Assembly: GCA_051654865.1 (NCBI GenBank)
Contig: JBOFYV010000001.1
Span: forward strand, 1-7,615
DNA from: JBOFOR01 sp051654865
GTDB taxonomy: Bacteria > Bacillota > Clostridia > Peptostreptococcales > Peptostreptococcaceae
Length of the DNA stretch: 7,615 bases
Direction: 5' to 3'
Shown piece after piece: positions 1-4,516 of the stretch. A program made the translations under genes and the position numbers. The notes below the pieces were generated by a model. The model was not told the origin of the DNA, ran no database searches, and saw only the letters and a list, made by a program, of their open reading frames with translations. The first letter of the stretch is position 1. Every line of letters begins with the position of its first letter.

Positions 1-139
1 ACTTGACCTTTACGAATACTTTATATATAATTAAGGTATAATAACAAATAAAGGTGGTAGGGAATTATGAATAAGGTTTTTAATTATATAAGGGTATCAA
101 GTAAGGAACAGAATGAGCAACGTCAAGTGGAAGCAATGA
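1..139. repeat. Terminal direct repeat, left copy (circle overlap)
   Basis: Bases 1-139 are identical to 7477-7615 up to the last base of the window. A perfect repeat that runs exactly to both ends is the signature of a circular molecule opened with overlap, so the unit is 7,476 bp. It contains the resolvase promoter and the first codons of the resolvase. A genuine terminal repeat of a linear element is possible but less likely, because the repeat cuts through a gene. Confidence 0.95.
3..31 (+). promoter_or_regulatory. Resolvase promoter
   Basis: TTGACC (3-8) and TATAAT (26-31) are separated by 17 bp, a near-consensus sigma-A promoter 36 bp before the resolvase ATG. The spacer contains ACGAATACTTTA (12-23), which is also an arm of the inverted repeats upstream, so resolvase binding here would shut off its own promoter, as in Tn3-family elements. 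Confidence 0.75.
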
Positions 140-702
140 AGGAATTTAATAAGGCTAATGATATAGTGAATGCAATAGAGTTAATAGATAAAGCAACGGG
201 TACTAATACAGATAGACCAAACTTACAAATGCTATTAAAGGTAGTTGGTGAAGGTGACTTAGTAGTTATCAAATCTATAGATAGACTATCAAGAAACTAT
301 AAAGAAGTTATGGAGCTATGGAATACAATAACAAATAAAGGTGCTGATATAGTTGTAATAGATATGTCTATGTTAGATACTAGACAACATAAAGACCTAT
401 TAGGGGACTTTATAAGCAACTTAATATTACAAGTACTAAGCTATGTAGCACAACAAGAAACAGAGTTTAGAAGTAAAAGACAATTAGAAGGTATAGAAGC
501 AATGCCAACGGTTAATGGTAAGAAAGTATCAACTAAGACAGGAAGGGCAACAGGTAGACCACAAGCAGAATATCCAAGAAATTGGAATGAACAATATACA
601 CTATGGAAACAAGGGCAACAGACAGCAAAGGTCACTATGGATCAACTAGGACTAAAGAGAACAACATTCTATAAGTTAGTAAGTCAATACGAAGGTAATT
701 AG
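67..702 (+). CDS. Tn3-family serine resolvase
   Basis: Small serine recombinase of 211 aa, expected to resolve plasmid multimers by recombining two res sites through a phosphoserine-DNA intermediate. The N-terminal catalytic domain shows YIRVSS with Arg9 and nucleophile Ser11, followed by KEQNEQRQ. The second active-site block is IDRLSRN, with Asp72, Arg73 and Arg76 matching gamma-delta resolvase Asp67, Arg68 and Arg71. The end (about 178-211, LWKQGQQTAK to TTFYKLVSQY) reads as the helix-turn-helix that binds res. Its length is near the family norm of about 185-200 aa, so it is a compact resolvase rather than a large phage-type integrase. The ATG at 67 follows AGGTGG and a strong promoter. 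A Gin-like invertase is the alternative, but the adjacent subsites favour resolvase. Confidence 0.93.
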   Translation: MNKVFNYIRVSSKEQNEQRQVEAMKEFNKANDIVNAIELIDKATGTNTDRPNLQMLLKVVGEGDLVVIKSIDRLSRNYKEVMELWNTITNKGADIVVIDMSMLDTRQHKDLLGDFISNLILQVLSYVAQQETEFRSKRQLEGIEAMPTVNGKKVSTKTGRATGRPQAEYPRNWNEQYTLWKQGQQTAKVTMDQLGLKRTTFYKLVSQYEGN

Positions 703-716
703 GAGGTGTAATAATA

Positions 717-770
717 ATGGAATGTAAATGTATAAAAGAATACCAAGACATTAGACTAGAGATTATCTAG
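717..770 (+). CDS. Tiny ORF after resolvase (17 aa)
   Basis: AGGAGGTG (701-708) overlaps the resolvase stop codon and is followed, ten bases after AGGAGG, by an ATG opening the frame MECKCIKEYQDIRLEII. The stop codon lies inside the right arm of the following terminator. The strong ribosome site suggests translation, but nothing identifies a function. The 39-aa zinc ribbon at 7194-7313 is arranged in the same way (starts ME, has early Cys residues, ends in a terminator with the same stem), so this may be a shrunken relative. It could equally be a chance frame. Confidence 0.35.
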   Translation: MECKCIKEYQDIRLEII

Positions 771-776
771 TCTTTT
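753..776 (+). terminator. Intrinsic terminator of resolvase unit
   Basis: AGACTAGA (753-760) and TCTAGTCT (766-773) form a perfect 8-bp stem with a 5-nt loop, followed by TTTTATTA. The same stem core occurs in the terminators after rep and after the 39-aa zinc ribbon. Confidence 0.8.
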
Positions 777-820
777 ATTATGTTTATATATCATATAAAT
801 TCTCCTGAATAGCATATAGA

Positions 821-838
821 CCCCCCACCTTCTATTTT
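821..838 (+). repeat. C-rich direct repeat, copy 1 (degenerate)
   Basis: CCCCCCACCTTCTATTTT matches the copy at 1211-1228 at 14 of 18 positions. Such C clusters stand out in this AT-rich plasmid. Confidence 0.45.
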
Positions 839-848
839 TGTAAAGGTG
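826..848. repeat. Inverted repeat, possible oriT-like hairpin
   Basis: CACCTT (826-831) and AAGGTG (843-848) form a perfect 6-bp inverted repeat with an 11-nt spacer, followed by GTGATGCGATAACCCTC. A hairpin with a short conserved sequence just downstream is the general layout of small-plasmid oriT sites. No relaxase is encoded and the presumed nick sequence matches no family I can name, so this is only a candidate for mobilisation in trans. Confidence 0.2.
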
Positions 849-1030
849 TCAAGTGATGCGATAACCCTCAAACTATTGCAAATACTTTTTAAAACTCAAG
901 ATTACATTGAACAAACAGGTACATTATTTCCAACTCCAAGTGCAAAGACAATTTGGCTTTAGTGGTTACTCAAATCAATTTTGATTATATAGCTACTATA
1001 TACACATAATATCATCTAAAAAATATTCCC

Positions 1031-1048
1031 GTCCCGACCTCCACTTTT
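1031..1048 (+). repeat. C-rich direct repeat, copy 2
   Basis: GTCCCGACCTCCACTTTT shares the exact 11-mer CCCGACCTCCA (1033-1043) with copy 3, 180 bp downstream, and both continue into a T run. Confidence 0.65.
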
Positions 1049-1055
1049 AAGCACT

Positions 1056-1090
1056 AAAAAAGGTTAAACCCATTGGAATTACTAACCTTT
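1056..1090 (-). terminator. Possible minus-strand terminator
   Basis: AAAGGTTA (1059-1066) and TAACCTTT (1083-1090) form a perfect 8-bp stem with a 16-nt loop. Read on the minus strand the stem runs into six Ts. On the plus strand no T run follows. It would end a leftward transcript crossing the non-coding region, but no convincing minus-strand promoter was found, and the loop is long. Confidence 0.4.
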
Positions 1091-1110
1091 ATATCATTTA
1101 CCGTCTATTT

Positions 1111-1134
1111 CCCGACAGACCATATCGGGGGGGG
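1111..1134. repeat. Inverted repeat with G8 homopolymer
   Basis: CCCGA (1111-1115) pairs with TCGGG (1125-1129), and the right arm runs into eight consecutive Gs (1127-1134). A G8 tract is rare in DNA this AT-rich and could be a slippage site or a protein recognition site. No gene crosses it, so phase variation of a protein is not supported. Confidence 0.5.
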
Positions 1135-1210
1135 ACTTTCATAAAAAATGTACTGTTATATACAAGAAAATTGCATAAGTTACTACATCTACACCAAAAG
1201 TACTATTTTA

Positions 1211-1228
1211 GCCCCGACCTCCAATTTT
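1211..1228 (+). repeat. C-rich direct repeat, copy 3
   Basis: GCCCCGACCTCCAATTTT carries the exact 11-mer CCCGACCTCCA (1213-1223). The complement, TGGAGGTCGGG, contains a GGAGGT that imitates a ribosome site, but no start codon follows at a usable distance. Confidence 0.65.
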
Positions 1229-1255
1229 TTTTATAACAAAATAAATTCTTAATTT

Positions 1256-1340
1256 TATCTATATACAAGAAGCTAATACGATACACCTATGAAGTCATAG
1301 GAACGATTTTAAGGTGCTTATCCGAAAATCTAGATAGATA
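1256..1340. other. Nested inverted repeats, possible structured element
   Basis: Outer arms TATCTAT (1256-1262) and ATAGATA (1334-1340) enclose CACCT (1284-1288) opposite AGGTG (1312-1316). A competing palindrome CCTATGA (1286-1292) / TCATAGG (1295-1301) overlaps it. The nesting suggests a folded RNA or an extrudable DNA site. It matches no riboswitch or ribozyme that I recognise. Confidence 0.3.
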
Positions 1341-1430
1341 TATCCTTGATTTCTTAAAATGGCACATATTGAATGTGATATTGTTTTTAGGAAAAAAGTT
1401 AAAATAACTGTTGATAAAAAACTATTGACA

Positions 1431-1468
1431 AATATTAATATTCGTGATGTTTTGCGAATATTAATATT
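1431..1468. promoter_or_regulatory. 38-bp operator-like palindrome
   Basis: Arms of 14 bp, AATATTAATATTCG (1431-1444) and CGAATATTAATATT (1455-1468), are perfectly complementary around a 10-nt spacer. A TTGACA flanks the palindrome on each side (1425-1430 and 1467-1472), and the right one is the best -35 box for the next operon. A dimeric repressor here would block that promoter. Which protein binds is unknown; Rep, the HTH-RHH protein and the endonuclease are candidates. Confidence 0.65.
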
Positions 1469-1495
1469 GACATCTTAACAAAATTCGTATATAGT
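1467..1495 (+). promoter_or_regulatory. Promoter of the endonuclease-rep operon
   Basis: TTGACA (1467-1472) and TATAGT (1490-1495) are spaced by 17 bp, giving a predicted start near 1502 and a leader of about 90 nt before the endonuclease start. TATAAT at 1496-1501 is a second possible -10 but would need a 23-bp spacer. Confidence 0.6.
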
Positions 1496-1593
1496 TATAA
1501 TAGACAAGCTATTAGTAAACAAATTATTAATAATAATCATTTGAGTATAGTTGTGTCTATTTTTAAAAATATTTTAAAGAAAGTGGTGAAGTA

Positions 1594-2427
1594 GTGAACA
1601 CAAAGAGTAGTAAAAAGATATTAAGAAAAGAAGACTTAAAAGATACCCTGAAAAAGTGTAGTTGTTGTGAAGAAGTACTATTTGCAAGTGTTACAAATGA
1701 AAAAGAAAATCAATTTGGAGCATTTAAAAATCAAAGTGGTTGGTATTATCAAGCTTGGTGCAAGGAATGTTTTAGAGAAAAAGCAAAAATATACACGAAT
1801 AGCAACAATAAAGCAAAAACAGAATACGTACTAGAACAAATTAGACTTAAAAGAGAACTAGAAAGAGCTGAAAGAGAATGGTCAGTATATAAGATAACAT
1901 TAGATATGAATAAATTCGATAGTAGAGTTAAAGAAATATATAGTAAAATACATAACAAATACTACTATGTTGGTATTACAAAACAAGAAGCACATAATAG
2001 ATGGAATGAGCATTTGTATAGTTTAAGAACTAAAACACATAGCAACTATTTTTTACAATGTTTATATACGAAAATTAAAGAATTATATGAGGAAATGTCG
2101 GAAGATGAGTTTTTTAATTTCTTTAAGAGTGATATAATTAAGTTTGAAGTTATAGAAAAATTAGATAAGAATTATACAAAAGAACAGGCTAAAATAAGTG
2201 AAGCATTTGCTGTTAAAAGGATAGAGCATAACATAAAAGTAAACAATGGAAAGAAATACTTACAAGTATTGAGAAATAACAAAGATTATAAACAAGAACA
2301 GTTAATACTTTCATGCGATGAGATGATAACAAATATAGAGCATTGTAATAGTACTATAAGATACAAAAAAGAGTTAGAAAACAAAAAAAATAACTCAAGT
2401 GTTGGAAGCACTCAAGTTACCATTTAA
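1594..2427 (+). CDS. Zinc-finger GIY-YIG endonuclease
   Basis: A 277-aa protein with a GIY-YIG nuclease domain (about 97-212). Compared with I-TevI, V98-Y99-K100 is the GIY strand, Y125-V126-G127 the YIG strand, R136-W137 matches catalytic Arg27-Trp28, and E203 in EAFAVK matches catalytic Glu75 in ENFWIK. HS and LQ between them also line up. About 15 extra residues separate GIY from YIG. The N-terminus holds a likely zinc finger, C22xxC25 with C56xxC59, and 77-95 is a charged helix. It should cut DNA site-specifically; the target is unknown. The start is GTG at 1594 behind GTGGTGAAG. It lies 190 bp before rep, probably in the same transcript, and its last codons overlap the antisense RNA terminator. 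It could be a homing-type intruder, a weapon against related plasmids, or a replication helper. Confidence 0.85.
   Translation: MNTKSSKKILRKEDLKDTLKKCSCCEEVLFASVTNEKENQFGAFKNQSGWYYQAWCKECFREKAKIYTNSNNKAKTEYVLEQIRLKRELERAEREWSVYKITLDMNKFDSRVKEIYSKIHNKYYYVGITKQEAHNRWNEHLYSLRTKTHSNYFLQCLYTKIKELYEEMSEDEFFNFFKSDIIKFEVIEKLDKNYTKEQAKISEAFAVKRIEHNIKVNNGKKYLQVLRNNKDYKQEQLILSCDEMITNIEHCNSTIRYKKELENKKNNSSVGSTQVTI
2381..2419 (-). terminator. Antisense RNA terminator (stem-loop 1)
   Basis: The arms 2391-2401 (TAACTCAAGTG) and 2409-2419 (CACTCAAGTTA) flank the loop TTGGAAG (2402-2408). On the minus strand all 11 positions pair, two as G-U, and the stem runs directly into TTTTTTTTGTTTT. On the plus strand the same positions give two mismatches and no T run follows, so it terminates leftward transcripts only. 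It lies inside the last codons of the endonuclease gene. Confidence 0.78.
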
Positions 2428-2450
2428 AAAAATTTATTAACGAACAACAC

Positions 2451-2469
2451 GCACTATTGGAAGTAGTGT
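2451..2469 (+). promoter_or_regulatory. Rep leader stem-loop 2 (TTGGAAG loop)
   Basis: CACTA (2452-2456) and TAGTG (2464-2468), plus a closing G-U pair, present the 7-nt loop TTGGAAG (2457-2463). It abuts the next stem-loop with no spacer. Its 5' arm and part of its loop can instead pair with 2584-2591, so it has two possible folds. Confidence 0.65.
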
Positions 2470-2496
2470 CATAGAGTAATTGGAAGTTATTCTATG
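2470..2496 (+). promoter_or_regulatory. Rep leader stem-loop 3 (TTGGAAG loop)
   Basis: CATAGAGTAA (2470-2479) and TTATTCTATG (2487-2496) form a 10-bp stem with one G-U pair on the plus strand (A-C mismatch on the minus strand), presenting TTGGAAG (2480-2486). UUGG fits the YUNR U-turn rule of fast-pairing antisense loops. GGAAG in the loop sits 7 nt before an ATG formed by the 3' arm. Confidence 0.72.
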
Positions 2497-2565
2497 AGGT
2501 TGTATTTTACTATTAATTATATACGATATATAAAACAATATACCTTGTACAAATTAATATTATAA
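2494..2565 (+). CDS. Possible leader peptide upstream of rep (23 aa)
   Basis: An ATG in the 3' arm of stem-loop 3 opens a 23-codon frame beginning MRLYFTIN, ending 52 nt before the rep ATG. GGAAG in the loop, 7 nt upstream, could act as a weak ribosome site, and antisense RNA binding to the loop would block it. In IncI-alpha and IncB plasmids a leader peptide (RepY and its equivalent) is translated in just this position to remodel the leader. The peptide's sequence itself is unremarkable, and the frame could be chance. Confidence 0.35.
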   Translation: MRLYFTINYIRYIKQYTLYKLIL

Positions 2566-2586
2566 TATATAAACACAAGATGTCAA
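2559..2586 (-). promoter_or_regulatory. Antisense RNA promoter
   Basis: On the minus strand TTGACA (2586-2581) is followed after 16 bp by TATAAT (2564-2559). Both hexamers are perfect consensus, making this the strongest promoter in the window. The predicted start is near 2552. Strong constitutive synthesis is what an antisense copy-control RNA needs. Confidence 0.8.
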
Positions 2587-2595
2587 TAGTGTTGT

Positions 2596-2620
2596 TGTTC
2601 CAAATAAGGAGCAGAACATG
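2596..2620 (+). promoter_or_regulatory. Rep ribosome site in a hairpin, with pseudoknot partner
   Basis: AAGGAG (2606-2611) lies 6 nt before the rep ATG (2618). TGTTC (2596-2600) can pair with GAACA (2614-2618), which puts the ribosome site in a loop and the A of the start codon in the stem. TTCCAA (2598-2603), partly in that stem, is complementary to TTGGAA in the upstream loops. Pairing with a loop would open the hairpin and free the start, the logic of IncI-alpha/IncB pseudoknot activation. Confidence 0.5.
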
Positions 2621-4219
2621 AATAGAATAGAAAATCAATTTAAGGTAAAAAAATTCTTGATGACTTTATATCAAGAAGCAGTCACACAAGGAAACCATTT
2701 AAAAGACAATGAATATATAAGAATTTATCAAAATAATAAGTCGGCTCAAATGGCTTTTGATGAATTTTCAAAAGTAGAGTTTTTTAATAATATAGATGAT
2801 ATAGTAAGCTATGTTACAAAGAAGAATGTATATAACTTGAATACATATTTTTCGTTAGCAACAACAAATGGATCAGGAGGAACACTTCAAGATTTAAAGA
2901 ATAGATATTGTATAGCTTTTGATTTTGATAAAAAAGATTTTGAAGGGCTTACAAGTGTTGATATAATCAATAAATTTAATCAATTAAAATTACATTATCA
3001 TTGTCTTATAGATAGTGGTAATGGGTATCATGCTTATATGTTTATTAATAAAACGAATGATATAAAATTAGTTGAAGACGTTACAAAGACCATTGCCGAA
3101 AAGCTAGGAGCAGACTTAAACGCTTGTAAAACTACACAAATATTAAGAGTTCCAATGACTTATAATGTCAAGGATACAAAGAAACAGGTTAGAATTATAA
3201 AACTTTATGACAAAGAAACAATACAAAGGTATGACATAGAAAGACTTGCAAAAAGATTTTGCAGAGATGTTAAAATCTCATCTGATACAAATATTAAGTA
3301 TGCACTTGATAGCAATATAAAACCATGTGTAGCTTATATGCTAGAAAATGGAAGTCAAGAAGGTTGCAACAATTGTGACTTGCAGAAAATAGTAGTAGAT
3401 TTAAGAAATAAAAATAAAACACGAGTACAGATAAAAAATATAAGTACTGAATGGAATTATAAGAATAAAAAATCATGGTCAGATACTGAACTCAATTATC
3501 AGGTTGAATATATGTATAATAATTTAACTCATGTTAAGTTTGATTGTATTGATTGTGATAAAAAAGATAATTGTCATAGTGTTATAGAAACAGATTTCAA
3601 TTATACAGATGATGAAAAATTATTAACTGTTAGTGAAACGACTATGAAAGCATTGAAAAAAGCTAAAAGAAAGGGTGTAAAATGTATGGAAGGTAACGAT
3701 TTAGTAATCTACGGAATATTAAAATTACACAATAAAGGGTTATTTTATGAAGAATTAGAAAAAGAATTAACTTATAAGAAAAAGTGTAGATTCTCAAAAC
3801 CAACTATAATAAAAGCACTTAAAAATTTAGTAGACAATGATTTTATAGAGATTGAAACCGTTGGTAAAAAGAAGATGTATAAATTAGTTACTACTAGAAA
3901 TAAAGTTGAATTAACTTATAACATCAGCTTCGGTGCTACTTTTGAATGTGTAAAAGGGAATATAACAACAGAAGAATTAAGGCTATATAATTATATGAGA
4001 TACTTGCAACATAAGGAGCAAAGAGAAAACCCGAAAGCATTAAAGGGTAATTTATTCCAAATGACACAATTAGATTTAGCAAAAGGATTTGGTGTTGCTC
4101 AACCTAACATATCAGTAATGATTAATAATTTATTAGAAGAAAAATTAATGTCAATATGGTATAGGCAGACTTCAAATAATAACGGATTTGATTACTATGT
4201 TTATACATTAAATTATTAA
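2618..4219 (+). CDS. rep: Primase-like plasmid replication initiator
   Basis: A 533-aa protein, the largest here and the only replication protein. Residues about 75-195 have archaeo-eukaryotic primase (AEP) hallmarks: YFSLATTNG at 77-85, CIAFDFD with metal ligands Asp102 and Asp104, SGNGYH with His138, Asp166, and ILRVPMTYN (175-183). Next comes a Cys-rich domain resembling primase C-terminal regions: KPC at 237, C250/C253 and C310-C313-C319, which may hold zinc or an iron-sulfur cluster. Two winged helices follow, about 361-423 and 450-533 (QLDLAKGFGVAQPNISVMI is the recognition part), likely for origin binding. It probably binds the origin and primes or extends DNA in the cytoplasm; no helicase motif is visible, so host helicase would be needed. 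It should replicate by a theta mode, since no rolling-circle HUH motif is present. Translation is probably set by the leader RNA. The exact family is not named. Confidence 0.82.
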   Translation: MNRIENQFKVKKFLMTLYQEAVTQGNHLKDNEYIRIYQNNKSAQMAFDEFSKVEFFNNIDDIVSYVTKKNVYNLNTYFSLATTNGSGGTLQDLKNRYCIAFDFDKKDFEGLTSVDIINKFNQLKLHYHCLIDSGNGYHAYMFINKTNDIKLVEDVTKTIAEKLGADLNACKTTQILRVPMTYNVKDTKKQVRIIKLYDKETIQRYDIERLAKRFCRDVKISSDTNIKYALDSNIKPCVAYMLENGSQEGCNNCDLQKIVVDLRNKNKTRVQIKNISTEWNYKNKKSWSDTELNYQVEYMYNNLTHVKFDCIDCDKKDNCHSVIETDFNYTDDEKLLTVSETTMKALKKAKRKGVKCMEGNDLVIYGILKLHNKGLFYEELEKELTYKKKCRFSKPTIIKALKNLVDNDFIEIETVGKKKMYKLVTTRNKVELTYNISFGATFECVKGNITTEELRLYNYMRYLQHKEQRENPKALKGNLFQMTQLDLAKGFGVAQPNISVMINNLLEEKLMSIWYRQTSNNNGFDYYVYTLNY

Positions 4220-4228
4220 AATATATAG

Positions 4229-4258
4229 AGGACTAGATGAAAAATTCTAGTCCTTTTT
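4229..4258 (+). terminator. Intrinsic terminator after rep
   Basis: AGGACTAGA (4229-4237) and TCTAGTCCT (4246-4254) form a 9-bp stem with an 8-nt loop, ending in TTTTT, ten bases after the rep stop. Its stem differs by one pair from the other two terminators of the plasmid. Confidence 0.88.
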
Positions 4259-4290
4259 CATATGAAAATAAATTAACAGAAAATTCTAAC

Positions 4291-4387
4291 AGTAAAAAAT
4301 ATATATACACGAATTGCACGAAAAAAAGTAGCTCAAAGTATTGAAAAATACACGAAAAAAAAAAATGAAAGTAAAAAATATATATAC
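4291..4387 (+). repeat. A-tract direct repeats, candidate origin region
   Basis: AGTAAAAAATATATATAC occurs exactly at 4291-4308 and 4370-4387. Between them CACGAA occurs three times, twice followed by long A runs (up to 11 A). The stretch is almost pure A/T and should be bent and easily melted. Repeats plus A-tracts just downstream of rep fit an origin with initiator sites and an unwinding element. The location is inferred; the 777-1424 region is the competing candidate. Confidence 0.45.
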
Positions 4388-4409
4388 TTATATATGTAGT
4401 TATTATATA

Positions 4410-4421
4410 CATACTAGTATG
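4410..4421. repeat. 12-bp perfect palindrome
   Basis: CATACTAGTATG is a perfect 12-bp palindrome between the A-tract region and the large inverted repeat. It may be a dimer binding site; no partner is evident. Confidence 0.4.
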
Positions 4422-4440
4422 ACCATAGTGCTTGTCTTGT

Positions 4441-4503
4441 TGTACTTGTTTTAGCAAAGAAATACATAGCTTATTGTAGTCTTTCTTTGCTAAAACAAGT
4501 ACA
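4441..4503. repeat. 22-bp perfect inverted repeat (large hairpin)
   Basis: Bases 4441-4462 are perfectly complementary to 4482-4503, with a 19-nt spacer in which TACA (4463-4466) can pair with TGTA (4475-4478). This is the longest perfect stem in the plasmid. No T run follows on either strand, so it is not an ordinary terminator. It starts 13 bases after the stop of the minus-strand membrane peptide and would give that mRNA a very stable 3' stem. A single-strand initiation site or cruciform is the alternative. Confidence 0.8.
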
Positions 4504-4516
4504 TTACTTAATAACT

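Larger units (their letters stand above)
777..1424. other. Long non-coding region with structured DNA
   Basis: About 650 bp without a convincing gene. Frames present lack ribosome sites or starts. The stretch is not featureless: it carries C-rich direct repeats, a G8 run, several inverted repeats and a possible minus-strand terminator, listed separately. It lies between the resolvase terminator and the promoter of the endonuclease-rep operon, so it may be an origin, transfer origin, partition site or non-coding RNA locus. The sequence does not decide among these. Confidence 0.6.
2381..2552 (-). ncRNA. Predicted antisense RNA controlling rep
   Basis: A counter-transcript of about 170 nt is predicted from a minus-strand consensus promoter to a minus-strand intrinsic terminator. 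It is complementary to the rep mRNA leader and carries up to three stem-loops with loop CTTCCAA. The terminator stem has two G-U pairs on this strand but mismatches on the plus strand, which supports minus-strand function. Small unstable antisense RNAs that pair with rep leaders set copy number and incompatibility in many plasmids (CopA, Inc RNAI, RNAIII of pIP501). The transcript itself is inferred from sequence only. Confidence 0.72.
2442..2600 (+). promoter_or_regulatory. Long-range pairing in rep leader
   Basis: GAACAACA (2442-2449) pairs with 2593-2600, G2451 pairs with U2592, and CACTATTG (2452-2459) pairs with CAATAGTG (2584-2591). That makes 17 pairs with one bulged base, C2450. This stem excludes stem-loop 2 and hides the first half of the TTCCAA next to the rep ribosome site. 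The leader can therefore take at least two exclusive folds. Confidence 0.5.

Noticed and set aside
441..635. Minus-strand frame of 64 codons inside the resolvase gene
   Set aside because: It lies wholly opposite a well-supported gene and has no ribosome site or recognisable domain.
813..962. Open frame whose translation (KLLQILFKTQDYIEQTG) looks protein-like
   Set aside because: It has no ATG or ribosome site, begins after a stop in a C run, and is under 50 codons; a gene remnant is possible but not supported.
1148..1252. Plus-strand frame of 34 aa in the non-coding region
   Set aside because: No ribosome site precedes its ATG, and it runs through the C-rich repeat into an A/T run with no protein-like pattern.
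2391..2419. Stem-loop 1 read as the terminator of the endonuclease gene on the plus strand
   Set aside because: It begins before the stop codon, has two mismatches on that strand and is followed by As, not Ts.
2618..4219. Rolling-circle (HUH) replication protein
   Set aside because: No HUH motif with a nearby catalytic Tyr; the DFD, SGNGYH and LRVPMTYN motifs fit a primase-type initiator instead.
4290..4390. Short repeats considered as a CRISPR array
   Set aside because: Only two repeat units of low-complexity A/T sequence, no regular spacers and no cas gene.
4441..4503. Large inverted repeat read as an intrinsic terminator
   Set aside because: No T run follows on either strand, and rep already has a clear terminator 190 bp upstream.
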